DNA from: Halpernia humi
Lineage (GTDB): Bacteria > Bacteroidota > Bacteroidia > Flavobacteriales > Weeksellaceae
NCBI RefSeq assembly: GCF_900108025.1
Contig: NZ_FNUS01000002.1
Coordinates: 372,001 to 436,000, forward strand
Reading direction: 5' to 3'
Length of the DNA: 64,000 nucleotides
Numbering within the stretch: position 1 is the first letter of the stretch; every line of letters begins with the position of its first letter. Shown here one piece after another: positions 7,961 through 17,229 of this stretch. The notes under the pieces were generated by a model that made no database searches, was not told where the DNA came from, and saw only the letters and a program-made list of their open reading frames with translations. The position numbers were made by a program, and so were the translations under genes.

Positions 7961-10900
7961 ATGCTAAATAAAATCATTGAATTCTCCATCAATAATAAAT
8001 TGGTGATCGGGATTTTCACGCTTGCTTTAATTATATGGGGCGTTATGTCGCTTCGAACTCTTCCTATAGATGCCGTACCAGATATTACAAATAATCAGGT
8101 ACAGGTAATAACATTAAGTCCCTCACTGGCAACGCAGGAAATAGAACAGTTTATTTCTTACCCTATCGAACAGACAATGTCTACTATTCCTGAAATTCAG
8201 GAAGTGCGATCTATTTCTCGCTTTGGTTTATCAGTTGTAACCATCATTTTTCATGACGACATAGATATTTACTGGGCACGCCAGCAAGTCTCTGAACGGC
8301 TACCTGAAGCCAAAAGTTCCATTCCAGCCGGTCTTGGGAATCCTGAAATGGCGCCGGTTTCTACAGGTTTAGGTGAAATTTACCAATATACGGTTCATGC
8401 TAAACCTGGCTTTGAGGATAAATATGATGCCACCAAACTTCGAACAATACAAGACTGGATTATTAGAAAACAACTTTTGGGTACGCCGGGAATTGCAGAA
8501 GTAAATAGTTTTGGAGGTCTTTTGAAACAATATGAAATTGCTTTAAATATTAATCAACTAAGAAGTTACAATTTATCTATTTCTGATATTTTCACAGCAC
8601 TGGAAAAAAATAATCAGAATACCGGTGGTTCCTATATTGATAAAAAACCCAATGCCTATTTTATTAGAAGTGAGGGCTTGATCACTAGTCTTGCAGATAT
8701 CGAAAGGATCGTAGTTAAAAATTCGGAGAATGGCCTACCTATTACCATCAGGGATGTTGCAAAAGTTCAGTTTGGTACCGCTACACGCTACGGTGCACTT
8801 ACCAGAAATGATAAAGAAGCAGTTGGTGGAATTGTAATGCTATTGAAAGATAATAATGCTTCTGAAGTAGTTGGACGAGTAAAAGATAAAATAGACCAAA
8901 TACGGAAAACTTTACCTGACGGTGTAGAGATAGAACCTTTTCTGGACAGAAGTGAATTTGTAGACAGAGCAATGAGTACGGTGCAAAAAAACTTAATAGA
9001 AGGGGCGCTAATAGTAGTATTAGTTTTAGTTCTTTTTCTAGGGAATATTCGTTCAGGCTTAATTGTGGCTTCTGTAATACCTTTAGCAATGCTATTTGCT
9101 GTAGCATTAATGAAAGTTTTTGGCGTATCTGGAAACTTAATGAGTCTTGGGGCGATTGATTTTGGACTAATCGTAGACGGTGCTGTAATTATCGTGGAAG
9201 CAACCATGCACCGTTTAGCCCGGCAAAAACCAGGAAAAATTTCGCAGGCAGAAATGGATATGCAGGTTTCCGGTTCTGCAAAAAAAATGATGAACTCGGC
9301 AGCCTTTGGCCAACTAATTATTTTAATTGTTTATTTACCAATATTGGCTTTGGTAGGAATTGAAGGTAAAATGTTTCGACCGATGGCACAAACGGTATCC
9401 TTTGCAATATTTGGGGCATTAATTCTTTCGCTTACTTATGTGCCGATGATCAGTTCACTTCTACTGAGTAAAAATATCACGCATAAAAAGAACTTTTCTG
9501 ATAAAATGATGGAAAAATTTCAGCGTATTTATGATCCGATAATCAAAGGTGCACTGCGATTTAAAAAAACTGTCTTGATTGTTGCGATTGCGCTTCTCGG
9601 AGTGTCAGCAGTTATCTTCAATTCTCTTGGTGGTGAATTTCTACCAACTCTGGAGGAAGGAGACTTTGCTGTAGAAACAAGATTATTGGTAGGAAGTTCG
9701 CTGGAGCAGACCATTGAAAAAATAGAACAGGCATCCAGTTTATTGATGAAAACTTATCCGGAAGTGAAGGAAGTTGTGGGCAAGATTGGAGCATCCGAGA
9801 TTCCTACAGATCCAATGCCTATAGAGGCTACAGATATAACGATATTATTAAAACCTAAAAAAGAATGGACAAGTGCAGATACCCGGGAAGAATTAGCGGA
9901 GAAAATGCAGAAAACTTTAGAACAGGTTCCGGGTGTTACGTTCGGTTTTTCGCAACCTATACAATTACGGACCAACGAATTAATTTCAGGTGTAAGACAG
10001 GATGTGGGTATCAAAATTTTTGGCGATGATTTAGAGATGCTTTCAGATTTAGCGAAGAAAATAGGTGGATTAATTCCCTCAATAGATGGTGCAGAAGATT
10101 TATATATAGAACAGGTGAGTGGTCTACCACAAATTTCTATCAAATTGAACCGGGATAATATCGCGCGATACGGATTAAATGTTGAAGAAATAAATAATGC
10201 CATCAACACTGCATTTGCGGGAGGTGTAGCCGGAACGGTGTTCGAAGGAGAAAAACGTTTTGATTTGGTCGTTCGTTTGGAACAGGGGGAGCGCCAAAGT
10301 ATCGAAGATGTAAAAAGACTCTTTGTTACGGCAAGTAATGGAAACCAAGTTCCGTTGGAACAGGTTGCAGATGTAAGTTATCAATTGGCACCTAACCAAA
10401 TACAGCGTGAAGATGCTAAAAGAAGAATTATCGTTGGCTTCAATGTTCGGGGTAGAGATATTGCCTCTGTAGTAAAAGATGTTCAGGCAAAAATTGACGA
10501 AAAAGTAAAAATGCCGACCGGCTATTTTATAACTTATGGTGGTCAATTTAAAAATTTGGAAGAAGCCAACAAAAGGCTGTCTATAGCCGTGCCGGTTGCA
10601 TTGGGATTAATTCTTTTGCTGCTTTATTTTGCGTTTGGTTCCTTAAAATATTCATTATTAATTTTTACAGCAATCCCGATGTCTGCCATAGGTGGAATAT
10701 TTGCCCTTTGGATAAGAGGTTTACCTTTTAGTATTTCGGCTGGTGTAGGTTTTATTGCTCTGTTCGGTGTGGCGGTTTTAAATGGGATTGTGTTAATAAC
10801 AGAGTTTAATCAACTTAAAAAACAAGGAATGAAAGATGTAAAACAAATAATTCTCGCAGGTACTGCTATAAGATTAAGACCGGTTTTAATGACGGCTACT

Positions 10901-12358
10901 GTTGCCTCTTTTGGGTTTTTGCCAATGGCATTAGCAACCGGAGCAGGAGGTGAAGTGCAAAAACCATTAGCAACAGTCGTTATTGGTGGATTGTTCACTG
11001 CAACATTTCTTACATTGGTACTATTGCCGATACTTTACTCTTATGTGGAGAATATAAAACCTTCCCGACGTAAGTTGAAAAAGACAAAAATTGCAGGATC
11101 AGCAACTATCATTCTTTTGTTTTTACTTTCAGGTTTTAATAATGGAGTAAAGGGTCAAATTACAACAAATTCATCTTCATCTTTAGGAACGATAGATTTG
11201 AATTCAGCGATTTCTGCATCCCTGGAGTCCAATCCAAACACAAGGGTTGCAAAATTAGGAGCGGATTATCAGTCTGCATTAAAAGGTTCTGTGAGAGATT
11301 ACGGAAAAACAAATATCAATCTCACTTTTGGACAATATAATAGTCTTATTGCTTATGATAACAATATTACCATAAGCCAAAATATTCCGAATCCGGTTTA
11401 TTTGAAAAGACTCACAGAACTCGCAGATGCAAATATAAACGCGTCCAAAATGCAGGCAGGGATTTATAAAAATCAGATCACTTATCAGGTGAAAAGTATT
11501 TATTATAGTTTACTCTACAGAAAGGAGCAAAGAACATTAAATGAGGAATTAATCGCGCTTTATGAGAAAATACTTCGTGCAGCAGACATAAGATTTCAGA
11601 CAGGTGAAACAAATATTTTAGAAAAATACAATGCCAATACCAGATTGCAGGAAGCGATTTCTCAAAAATTGCAAACTGATGAATATATAAAAATTCATCT
11701 GGAGCAATTAAAAAGATACACCGGAAATCAAACCATTGAAGATATTACCGAAACAACGCTTGCCGAAAAGTTTTTAGATGTATCACCACAGAGCGCAATT
11801 TTTAATAACAATTCGGAATTACTTGCTTTGAAAAGCCAGATAGAGGTCGCGAAAGAAGAAATAAGGGTTGAAAAAAGCAGGTTGCTTCCCGATTTTAGCG
11901 TGGGTTATTTTAATCAGTCACTAGTTGGTAACTTCGAAAAAAATGGAGTTTCAAAGTTTTATGGCGTAGGTAAAAGATTTCAGGGTGTAGAATTGGGAAT
12001 TAGCATACCCATTTTTTCAAAAGCGCAAAAAGCAAAAATCAAAGCCGCAGAAATTAACCAGCAAATACAGGAAGCAAAAGTAGATGCATTTTCTTTCAGT
12101 CTTTCTCAACGGGGTTCTACACTGCTTTCGGATCTAAAACGGTTGCAAATCCAGATCAATTTTTATAGGGAAACAGCATTGCCACAGGCAAAATTGCTTA
12201 TTTCAAAATCACAGCGTGCCTTTGAGGTCGGAGAAATGGATTATTACCAGGTTAGTCAATCCATAAACAATGCCGTTGAAGTCAAAAAACAATACATCGA
12301 AAGTTTAAATCAATATAATCAAACAGCCATCGAACTGGAATTAATTTCTGGTTTATAA
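7961..12358 (+). CDS. czcA: CzcA-type heavy-metal RND pump fused to a TolC-like outer-membrane domain
   Basis: The protein has 1465 residues. Residues 1 to about 1040 form a full heavy-metal RND transporter, including the TM4 motif DFGLIVDGAVIIVE (about 398-411) whose acidic residues mark Zn/Co/Cd-type CzcA pumps. A hydrophobic stretch at about 1043-1062 (IAGSATIILLFLLSGF) resembles an internal signal peptide. From about 1070 to the end the sequence is a TolC/CzcC-type outer-membrane factor with long helices (coiled-coil-like LQEAISQKLQTDEYIKIHLEQ, and a second repeat near the C-terminus). Pump and exit duct are thus encoded as one frame. Such fusions are known in Bacteroidota CusA/CzcA annotations. 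The adaptor gene follows 23 bases downstream. Substrate is inferred to be Zn/Cd/Co. Confidence 0.93.
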   Translation: MLNKIIEFSINNKLVIGIFTLALIIWGVMSLRTLPIDAVPDITNNQVQVITLSPSLATQEIEQFISYPIEQTMSTIPEIQEVRSISRFGLSVVTIIFHDDIDIYWARQQVSERLPEAKSSIPAGLGNPEMAPVSTGLGEIYQYTVHAKPGFEDKYDATKLRTIQDWIIRKQLLGTPGIAEVNSFGGLLKQYEIALNINQLRSYNLSISDIFTALEKNNQNTGGSYIDKKPNAYFIRSEGLITSLADIERIVVKNSENGLPITIRDVAKVQFGTATRYGALTRNDKEAVGGIVMLLKDNNASEVVGRVKDKIDQIRKTLPDGVEIEPFLDRSEFVDRAMSTVQKNLIEGALIVVLVLVLFLGNIRSGLIVASVIPLAMLFAVALMKVFGVSGNLMSLGAIDFGLIVDGAVIIVEATMHRLARQKPGKISQAEMDMQVSGSAKKMMNSAAFGQLIILIVYLPILALVGIEGKMFRPMAQTVSFAIFGALILSLTYVPMISSLLLSKNITHKKNFSDKMMEKFQRIYDPIIKGALRFKKTVLIVAIALLGVSAVIFNSLGGEFLPTLEEGDFAVETRLLVGSSLEQTIEKIEQASSLLMKTYPEVKEVVGKIGASEIPTDPMPIEATDITILLKPKKEWTSADTREELAEKMQKTLEQVPGVTFGFSQPIQLRTNELISGVRQDVGIKIFGDDLEMLSDLAKKIGGLIPSIDGAEDLYIEQVSGLPQISIKLNRDNIARYGLNVEEINNAINTAFAGGVAGTVFEGEKRFDLVVRLEQGERQSIEDVKRLFVTASNGNQVPLEQVADVSYQLAPNQIQREDAKRRIIVGFNVRGRDIASVVKDVQAKIDEKVKMPTGYFITYGGQFKNLEEANKRLSIAVPVALGLILLLLYFAFGSLKYSLLIFTAIPMSAIGGIFALWIRGLPFSISAGVGFIALFGVAVLNGIVLITEFNQLKKQGMKDVKQIILAGTAIRLRPVLMTATVASFGFLPMALATGAGGEVQKPLATVVIGGLFTATFLTLVLLPILYSYVENIKPSRRKLKKTKIAGSATIILLFLLSGFNNGVKGQITTNSSSSLGTIDLNSAISASLESNPNTRVAKLGADYQSALKGSVRDYGKTNINLTFGQYNSLIAYDNNITISQNIPNPVYLKRLTELADANINASKMQAGIYKNQITYQVKSIYYSLLYRKEQRTLNEELIALYEKILRAADIRFQTGETNILEKYNANTRLQEAISQKLQTDEYIKIHLEQLKRYTGNQTIEDITETTLAEKFLDVSPQSAIFNNNSELLALKSQIEVAKEEIRVEKSRLLPDFSVGYFNQSLVGNFEKNGVSKFYGVGKRFQGVELGISIPIFSKAQKAKIKAAEINQQIQEAKVDAFSFSLSQRGSTLLSDLKRLQIQINFYRETALPQAKLLISKSQRAFEVGEMDYYQVSQSINNAVEVKKQYIESLNQYNQTAIELELISGL

Positions 12359-12381
12359 TAAATAATTAAAGTTCCAAAATC

Positions 12382-13578
12382 ATGAATAAATCAAAATATT
12401 TATATATCATTGTCTTAAGTTTTTTGTTGTCAGCCTGTAATTCCGATAAAAAGGAAGAAACAGCAGTCACGGCAAATGTAGAAGTTCCGCACGATGCAAA
12501 CAGCGTAGAATTTAGTGAAGCGCAGTACAAAAGTGTGGGAATGGAATTGGGAAATATAACCAATACTAATCTTTCCAATTATATCAAAGCCTCTGGAGCT
12601 ATTGAAGTTCCACCGCAAAATCTGACCAGTATCACCTCTTCTTTTGGAGGTCATGTAAAATCCATGAACGTAATCGAAGGAAAATATATTGGAAAAGGAA
12701 CCGTGGTGGCAACGATAGAAAATCCTGAATTTCTGCAGATACAGCAGGATTATATGGAAAGCAATAGTCAGATGTCTTATTTAAGACAGGATCTTGCACG
12801 CCAAAAAGAATTGGTAAAAGAAAATATCGCAGCCAGAAAATCTTTACAGCGGGCGCAAAGTGAGTATAATAGTATGTCTGCACGGGTTGCCGGATTACGG
12901 GCAAGATTACAGGTTGCAAACATCAATCCTGCTTCTGTTGCGAGAGGTAACATATCTTCGCGCGCCAACATTTATGCACCACAAAGCGGATACGTAACAA
13001 AAGTATATACCAATATCGGTAAATATGTTGGAACTAATGAAGTTGTCGCAGATATCGCAAATACAGGTAATATGATGGTAAAAGTGCAGGTTTTTGAAAA
13101 AGATGTTGCAAAAATAAAAGTTGGTCAAATTATTCGATTTCAGGCTACTGGTGACGCCGAGGAAAAAACTGCTAAAGTTTATCTGATAGGGAAAGATATA
13201 CACGGAGACAGAACTGTAGATGTTTTGGCAAGAATTCAGAATGTATCTCAAAATCTGTTGCCGGGAATGTTTGTCAATGCTATCATAGAACTTGGATCTG
13301 TGGAAACACCAGCATTGCCAGATGCGGCAATTGTAGGTTCCGGAGGTAAGAAATTTATCTTTATTTTGGAAAAAACTTTAGAAAAAACTAAAAATAAAGA
13401 TGGGTCTGTAAATGAAAAGCAATATATCTTTAAGAAAGTAGAAGTGCAAACCGGTGTAAGTGAAAACGGTTATACTGCGGTTACTTTGCCCACAAAATTT
13501 AATGAATCCAGTAAAGTAGTTTTAAAAGGCGCATATGACTTGCTTTCTAAAATGAATAATATGGAAGAAGAGGAATAA
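12382..13578 (+). CDS. czcB: RND periplasmic adaptor lipoprotein (CzcB/CusB-like)
   Basis: A 398-residue membrane-fusion protein with a lipoprotein signal (FLLSACNSDKKEE, lipobox LSAC). It has the usual adaptor order: barrel-sandwich half (GGHVKSMNVIEGKYIGKG), a helical hairpin (residues about 110-175), the second lipoyl half (IYAPQSGYVTKVYTNIGKYV), then a beta-barrel domain and a C-terminal membrane-proximal domain. It links the inner-membrane CzcA part to the outer-membrane part. It lies directly downstream of the pump gene and is clearly in its operon. Confidence 0.93.
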   Translation: MNKSKYLYIIVLSFLLSACNSDKKEETAVTANVEVPHDANSVEFSEAQYKSVGMELGNITNTNLSNYIKASGAIEVPPQNLTSITSSFGGHVKSMNVIEGKYIGKGTVVATIENPEFLQIQQDYMESNSQMSYLRQDLARQKELVKENIAARKSLQRAQSEYNSMSARVAGLRARLQVANINPASVARGNISSRANIYAPQSGYVTKVYTNIGKYVGTNEVVADIANTGNMMVKVQVFEKDVAKIKVGQIIRFQATGDAEEKTAKVYLIGKDIHGDRTVDVLARIQNVSQNLLPGMFVNAIIELGSVETPALPDAAIVGSGGKKFIFILEKTLEKTKNKDGSVNEKQYIFKKVEVQTGVSENGYTAVTLPTKFNESSKVVLKGAYDLLSKMNNMEEEE

Positions 13579-13663
13579 AATTGGGATAATTTTAACCATT
13601 AAAATTTATTTACAAACTAATGTTTCAATAAGAGGCTGTCAAAACTAACAATAAAATATTGCT

Positions 13664-14386
13664 ATGATTTCAATTTATTTATACGCCTTAATTCCGGTTG
13701 TTTCCATTCTATTAGGTGGAATTACCGGGTTGTTTAAAACGCCAAATGCGGGTTTTCGAAGTTCTGTGCTGCATTTTGCGGGCGGAGTGGTTTTTTCAGT
13801 TGTTGCAGTGGAACTTCTGCCGGATATTATTAAAAATCACAGGCCTATTGAAGTGGGAATTGGTTTCGGACTGGGCATCGCAACGATGTTGGCTGTAAAA
13901 TATTTTTCAGAAAAATTTCAAAAAAACGCTGAAAAATCGGCAGTAAAAAATACTTTGCCGATGGGACTTTTGGTGGCATTGGCAATAGATTTACTCATAG
14001 ATGGCGTGCTTCTTGGCGTTGGTTTTGCGGCTGGAAGCACCGAAGGAATTCTGCTTTCCATCGCTTTGGCTTTGGAAACTTTTTCTCTGGGATTAGCAGT
14101 AGTTTTGGCTTGTATGGATTCAAATTTTTCTAAACAAAAAAATTTGATTATTTTATTAGTTTTAGGCGCCTGCTTCTTTGTAGGAGCCGTTCTAGGAATT
14201 ACATTATTGGGAGGATTATCACAGGAATGGCTGGAATTGGTGCTGTCTTTCGGTCTCGCTGCTTTACTATTTTTGGTAACTGAAGAATTATTGAAAGAAG
14301 CGCACGAAGAAAAAGAAACACTTTTGCAGACGAGTATGTTTTTTGTAGGATTTTTAATATTTCTACTTGTAGGAATGGTAGTTTAA
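13664..14386 (+). CDS. ZIP-family divalent metal transporter
   Basis: A 240-residue protein with about eight hydrophobic segments. The signature HFAGGVVFSVVAVELLPDI in the second segment and ALAIDLLIDGVLLG in the fourth correspond to the metal-translocation positions of ZIP proteins, although the canonical histidine/asparagine pair is replaced by ID. ZIP proteins usually import Zn, Fe or Mn. In this locus, together with an exporter and a P-type ATPase, it may balance or exchange metals. It is 85 bases downstream of czcB on the same strand and may share its transcript. Substrate cannot be read from the sequence. Confidence 0.8.
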   Translation: MISIYLYALIPVVSILLGGITGLFKTPNAGFRSSVLHFAGGVVFSVVAVELLPDIIKNHRPIEVGIGFGLGIATMLAVKYFSEKFQKNAEKSAVKNTLPMGLLVALAIDLLIDGVLLGVGFAAGSTEGILLSIALALETFSLGLAVVLACMDSNFSKQKNLIILLVLGACFFVGAVLGITLLGGLSQEWLELVLSFGLAALLFLVTEELLKEAHEEKETLLQTSMFFVGFLIFLLVGMVV

Positions 14387-14528
14387 ATCAATTAAGATTA
14401 AAAAAATAAGCATAATCGTAAAGTTCAAAAAATGAATTTTAAAATAAAATTTTTAGGTTCAAAATTTAAACTTGATAAATTATTATAATAAGATACAAAC
14501 GAAATATTCAAAAATTAAAATATAAAAA

Positions 14529-16487
14529 ATGGCAAAAAAGAAAATAGACCTACGCGATTTAAGCAAGGAAAAACATTCCGGAGAGCATTCCCACGATGAT
14601 GGACATAATCACGACAATTCGGACAAAACAACGTTACAAATGTTTTTGCCCGCCATTATTTCATTCACATTATTAATAATTGCTATTGCTTTAGATAATT
14701 GGATTACCCAAAATTGGTTTAATGGATGGGTAAGAATAGTCTGGTACGTTGCAGCCTATATTCCCGTGGGATTACCAGTTTTAAGAGATGCGTTTGATAG
14801 TATAAGAAAGAGTGATTTCTTTTCAGAATTTTTTTTGATGAGTATCGCTACGATTGGTGCATTCGCCATTGGAGAATTTCCTGAAGGTGTAGCAGTAATG
14901 CTTTTCTATGCTGTGGGTGAAGTTTTTCAAACACTTGCAGTGCAACGAGCGAAAACCAATATAAAAACACTATTAGACCAAAGACCAGATGAAGTTACCG
15001 TTGTTAAAGATAATCAATCAAAAACCGTAAAAGCAGAATCCGTAGAGATTGGCGACGTAATCCAACTAAAATCTGGCGAAAAGTTGGGTTTAGATGGCGA
15101 GTTGTTATCTGAAAAAGGTTCTTTTAATACAGCGGCACTCACAGGAGAAAGCAAACCAGATTCTAAAGAAAAAGGCGAAATAGTTTTAGCAGGCATGATT
15201 AATCTGAACACCGTGGTTCAGGTGAAAGTAACTACCGCATACAAGGATAGTAAACTTTCCAAAATATTAGAATTGGTGCAAAATGCAACTTCACAAAAAG
15301 CACCCACAGAATTATTTATTAGAAAATTTGCAAAAATCTACACGCCTATCGTGGTATTATTGGCAGTTCTCATTACGGTTGTTCCATTCTTTTTCGTACA
15401 GGATTACACTTTTAGCAAATGGTTATATAGAGCACTTGTTTTCTTGGTAATCAGTTGTCCGTGTGCTTTGGTTATAAGTATTCCACTAGGTTATTTTGGT
15501 GGAATTGGTGCGGCAAGTAAAAACGGAATCTTGTTTAAAGGAAGTAACTTTTTAGATGTTATTTCTACCATAAAAAATGTGGTGATGGACAAAACGGGAA
15601 CGATGACGGAAGGCGTGTTCAAAGTTCAGGAAGTTATCATGCAACCAGGTTTTGATGAAAAAACGACTTTGGCAATGGTCAACAAATTGGAAAGCCAAAG
15701 TACGCATCCCGTTGCGACTGCAATACACAATTTTGTAGGAGAAATAGATTCAAAAATATCTTTGGAAAATGCAGAAGAAATCGCAGGGCATGGATTAAGA
15801 GCAAATGTAAATGGCAAAGAATTGTTGGTTGGTAATTTCAAATTATTAGACAAATTTTCCATTAAGTATGATTTAGACCCAGGTTCAATTGTTTACACCA
15901 CGATTGCAATCGCTTACGACAACAAATTTGCCGGCTATTTGACTATCGCAGATTCTATAAAAGAAGATGCGCAGGAAGCAGTATCAAAACTGCATGATTT
16001 AAATGTAAAATTAACAATGTTAAGTGGAGATAAAGATAACGTTGTACAACTTGTCGCGAAAAAATTAGGAATTGATACTGCGTTCGGAGGTCTATTACCC
16101 GAAGATAAAGTAGAAAAATTAAAGGCAATTAAAAGTAAAAATGAAAGCGTTGCATTCGTAGGAGATGGCGTAAACGATGCACCAGTTGTTGCACTTTCAG
16201 ATGTTGGAATTGCAATGGGTGGATTGGGAAGCGATGCTACTATTGAAACCGCGGACGTTGTAATTCAGGATGATAAGCCGAGTAAAATTGCAATGGCGAT
16301 AAATATTGGAAAGCAGACAAAAAAAATCGTTTGGCAAAATATCATTCTGGCATTTGCCGTGAAAGCCGTTGTTTTAGTTTTAGGAGCAGGAGGTTTGGCA
16401 ACAATGTGGGAAGCAGTTTTCGCGGATGTTGGTGTGGCACTTTTGGCAATTTTGAATGCAGTAAGAATTCAGAAGATGAAATTCTAA
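14529..16487 (+). CDS. cadA: Zn/Cd/Pb-type P1B ATPase with His-rich N-terminus
   Basis: A 652-residue cation-exporting P-type ATPase. Visible features are a His-rich N-terminus (HSGEHSHDDGHNHD), TGES, the membrane CPC triad at 310-312, the phosphorylation motif DKTGTMTEG with Asp354, a nucleotide-binding HP motif (STHPVA), and GDGVNDAPV. The last membrane segment contains FADVGVALLAILNAVR, whose aspartate fits the Zn2+/Cd2+/Pb2+ subclass. There is no N-terminal HMA domain; the His-rich tail takes its place. It pumps divalent metal from the cytoplasm to the periplasm, where the Czc system can take over. Confidence 0.92.
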   Translation: MAKKKIDLRDLSKEKHSGEHSHDDGHNHDNSDKTTLQMFLPAIISFTLLIIAIALDNWITQNWFNGWVRIVWYVAAYIPVGLPVLRDAFDSIRKSDFFSEFFLMSIATIGAFAIGEFPEGVAVMLFYAVGEVFQTLAVQRAKTNIKTLLDQRPDEVTVVKDNQSKTVKAESVEIGDVIQLKSGEKLGLDGELLSEKGSFNTAALTGESKPDSKEKGEIVLAGMINLNTVVQVKVTTAYKDSKLSKILELVQNATSQKAPTELFIRKFAKIYTPIVVLLAVLITVVPFFFVQDYTFSKWLYRALVFLVISCPCALVISIPLGYFGGIGAASKNGILFKGSNFLDVISTIKNVVMDKTGTMTEGVFKVQEVIMQPGFDEKTTLAMVNKLESQSTHPVATAIHNFVGEIDSKISLENAEEIAGHGLRANVNGKELLVGNFKLLDKFSIKYDLDPGSIVYTTIAIAYDNKFAGYLTIADSIKEDAQEAVSKLHDLNVKLTMLSGDKDNVVQLVAKKLGIDTAFGGLLPEDKVEKLKAIKSKNESVAFVGDGVNDAPVVALSDVGIAMGGLGSDATIETADVVIQDDKPSKIAMAINIGKQTKKIVWQNIILAFAVKAVVLVLGAGGLATMWEAVFADVGVALLAILNAVRIQKMKF

Positions 16488-16543
16488 TACATCTTTTCTT
16501 CTAAAAATGCAGTGAAAAATTTGATAAATGATTAATATAAAAT

Positions 16544-17206
16544 ATGGCAACTAAAATGGACGGCACAGAGGAGGCGCAAAAAAAAGCGATTACCTATTAT
16601 GACAAGTTATCTGTAATTTACGATTTCATCTCAAATTGGTATTATAAAAAAGCACGGAAATATGCTATTTCAGAACTTAAAATTAATAGAGAAAATACAG
16701 TTTTAAACCTGCCTTGTGGCACAGGCGAAAATTTAAAATATTTCCAAAAGTTTTTGCAAAACTCTGGAAACATTATTGGTATAGACCTTTCAAGTGGAAT
16801 GCTGGCACAAGCCAGGAAAAAGGTAGAGGCAAATAATTACAAAAATGTGCATCTCATAATAGAAAATGCTACAAAAATAGACCAGGATTGGATGAAAGAT
16901 TTTTCTAATGGTAATTTTCCGGAAAAAGTGGATGCTGTATTTTGCGACCTCGGACTTTCCGGCCTTCCGGAATGGGAAAATATTATTGATAATATGATTT
17001 CGATTTTAAGGCCAGGTGGTAGAATAGTAATTTTAGATTGGTTTATAGAAGATCCCGGATTGAAAGGCGCTTTCGTAAAATGGATTGGAAAAGGAGAAGT
17101 GAACAGACCGATTTATCAATATTTAAAAACGAAAGTTTCAGATTTTAAAGTGGTTGATTCTTTTAATTTTGGCGGTGTTTTCGTGGCATCAGGTACAAAG
17201 CCTTAA
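16544..17206 (+). CDS. Class I SAM-dependent methyltransferase
   Basis: The 220-residue protein has a Rossmann-type methyltransferase core: motif I VLNLPCGTGENLKYF, then IGIDLSSGMLAQARKK, FCDLGLSGLPEW and LRPGGRIVILDW. The substrate is not identifiable. It resembles small-molecule or quinone-type methyltransferases such as those seen near arsenic and metal loci, but ArsM-type conserved cysteines are not evident. It follows the P-type ATPase by 56 bases on the same strand, and its stop lies 23 bases from the end of the convergent integrase gene. Confidence 0.8.
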   Translation: MATKMDGTEEAQKKAITYYDKLSVIYDFISNWYYKKARKYAISELKINRENTVLNLPCGTGENLKYFQKFLQNSGNIIGIDLSSGMLAQARKKVEANNYKNVHLIIENATKIDQDWMKDFSNGNFPEKVDAVFCDLGLSGLPEWENIIDNMISILRPGGRIVILDWFIEDPGLKGAFVKWIGKGEVNRPIYQYLKTKVSDFKVVDSFNFGGVFVASGTKP

Positions 17207-17229
17207 AATAATTACTTATTTTGTAACCA

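Noticed and set aside
13630-13650. GAGGCTGTCAAAA as an insertion-sequence terminal repeat
   Set aside because: A single copy without a partner, transposase or target duplication.
17207-17229. tRNA-associated attachment site
   Set aside because: No tRNA-like cloverleaf or 3' tRNA end could be found next to the integrase.
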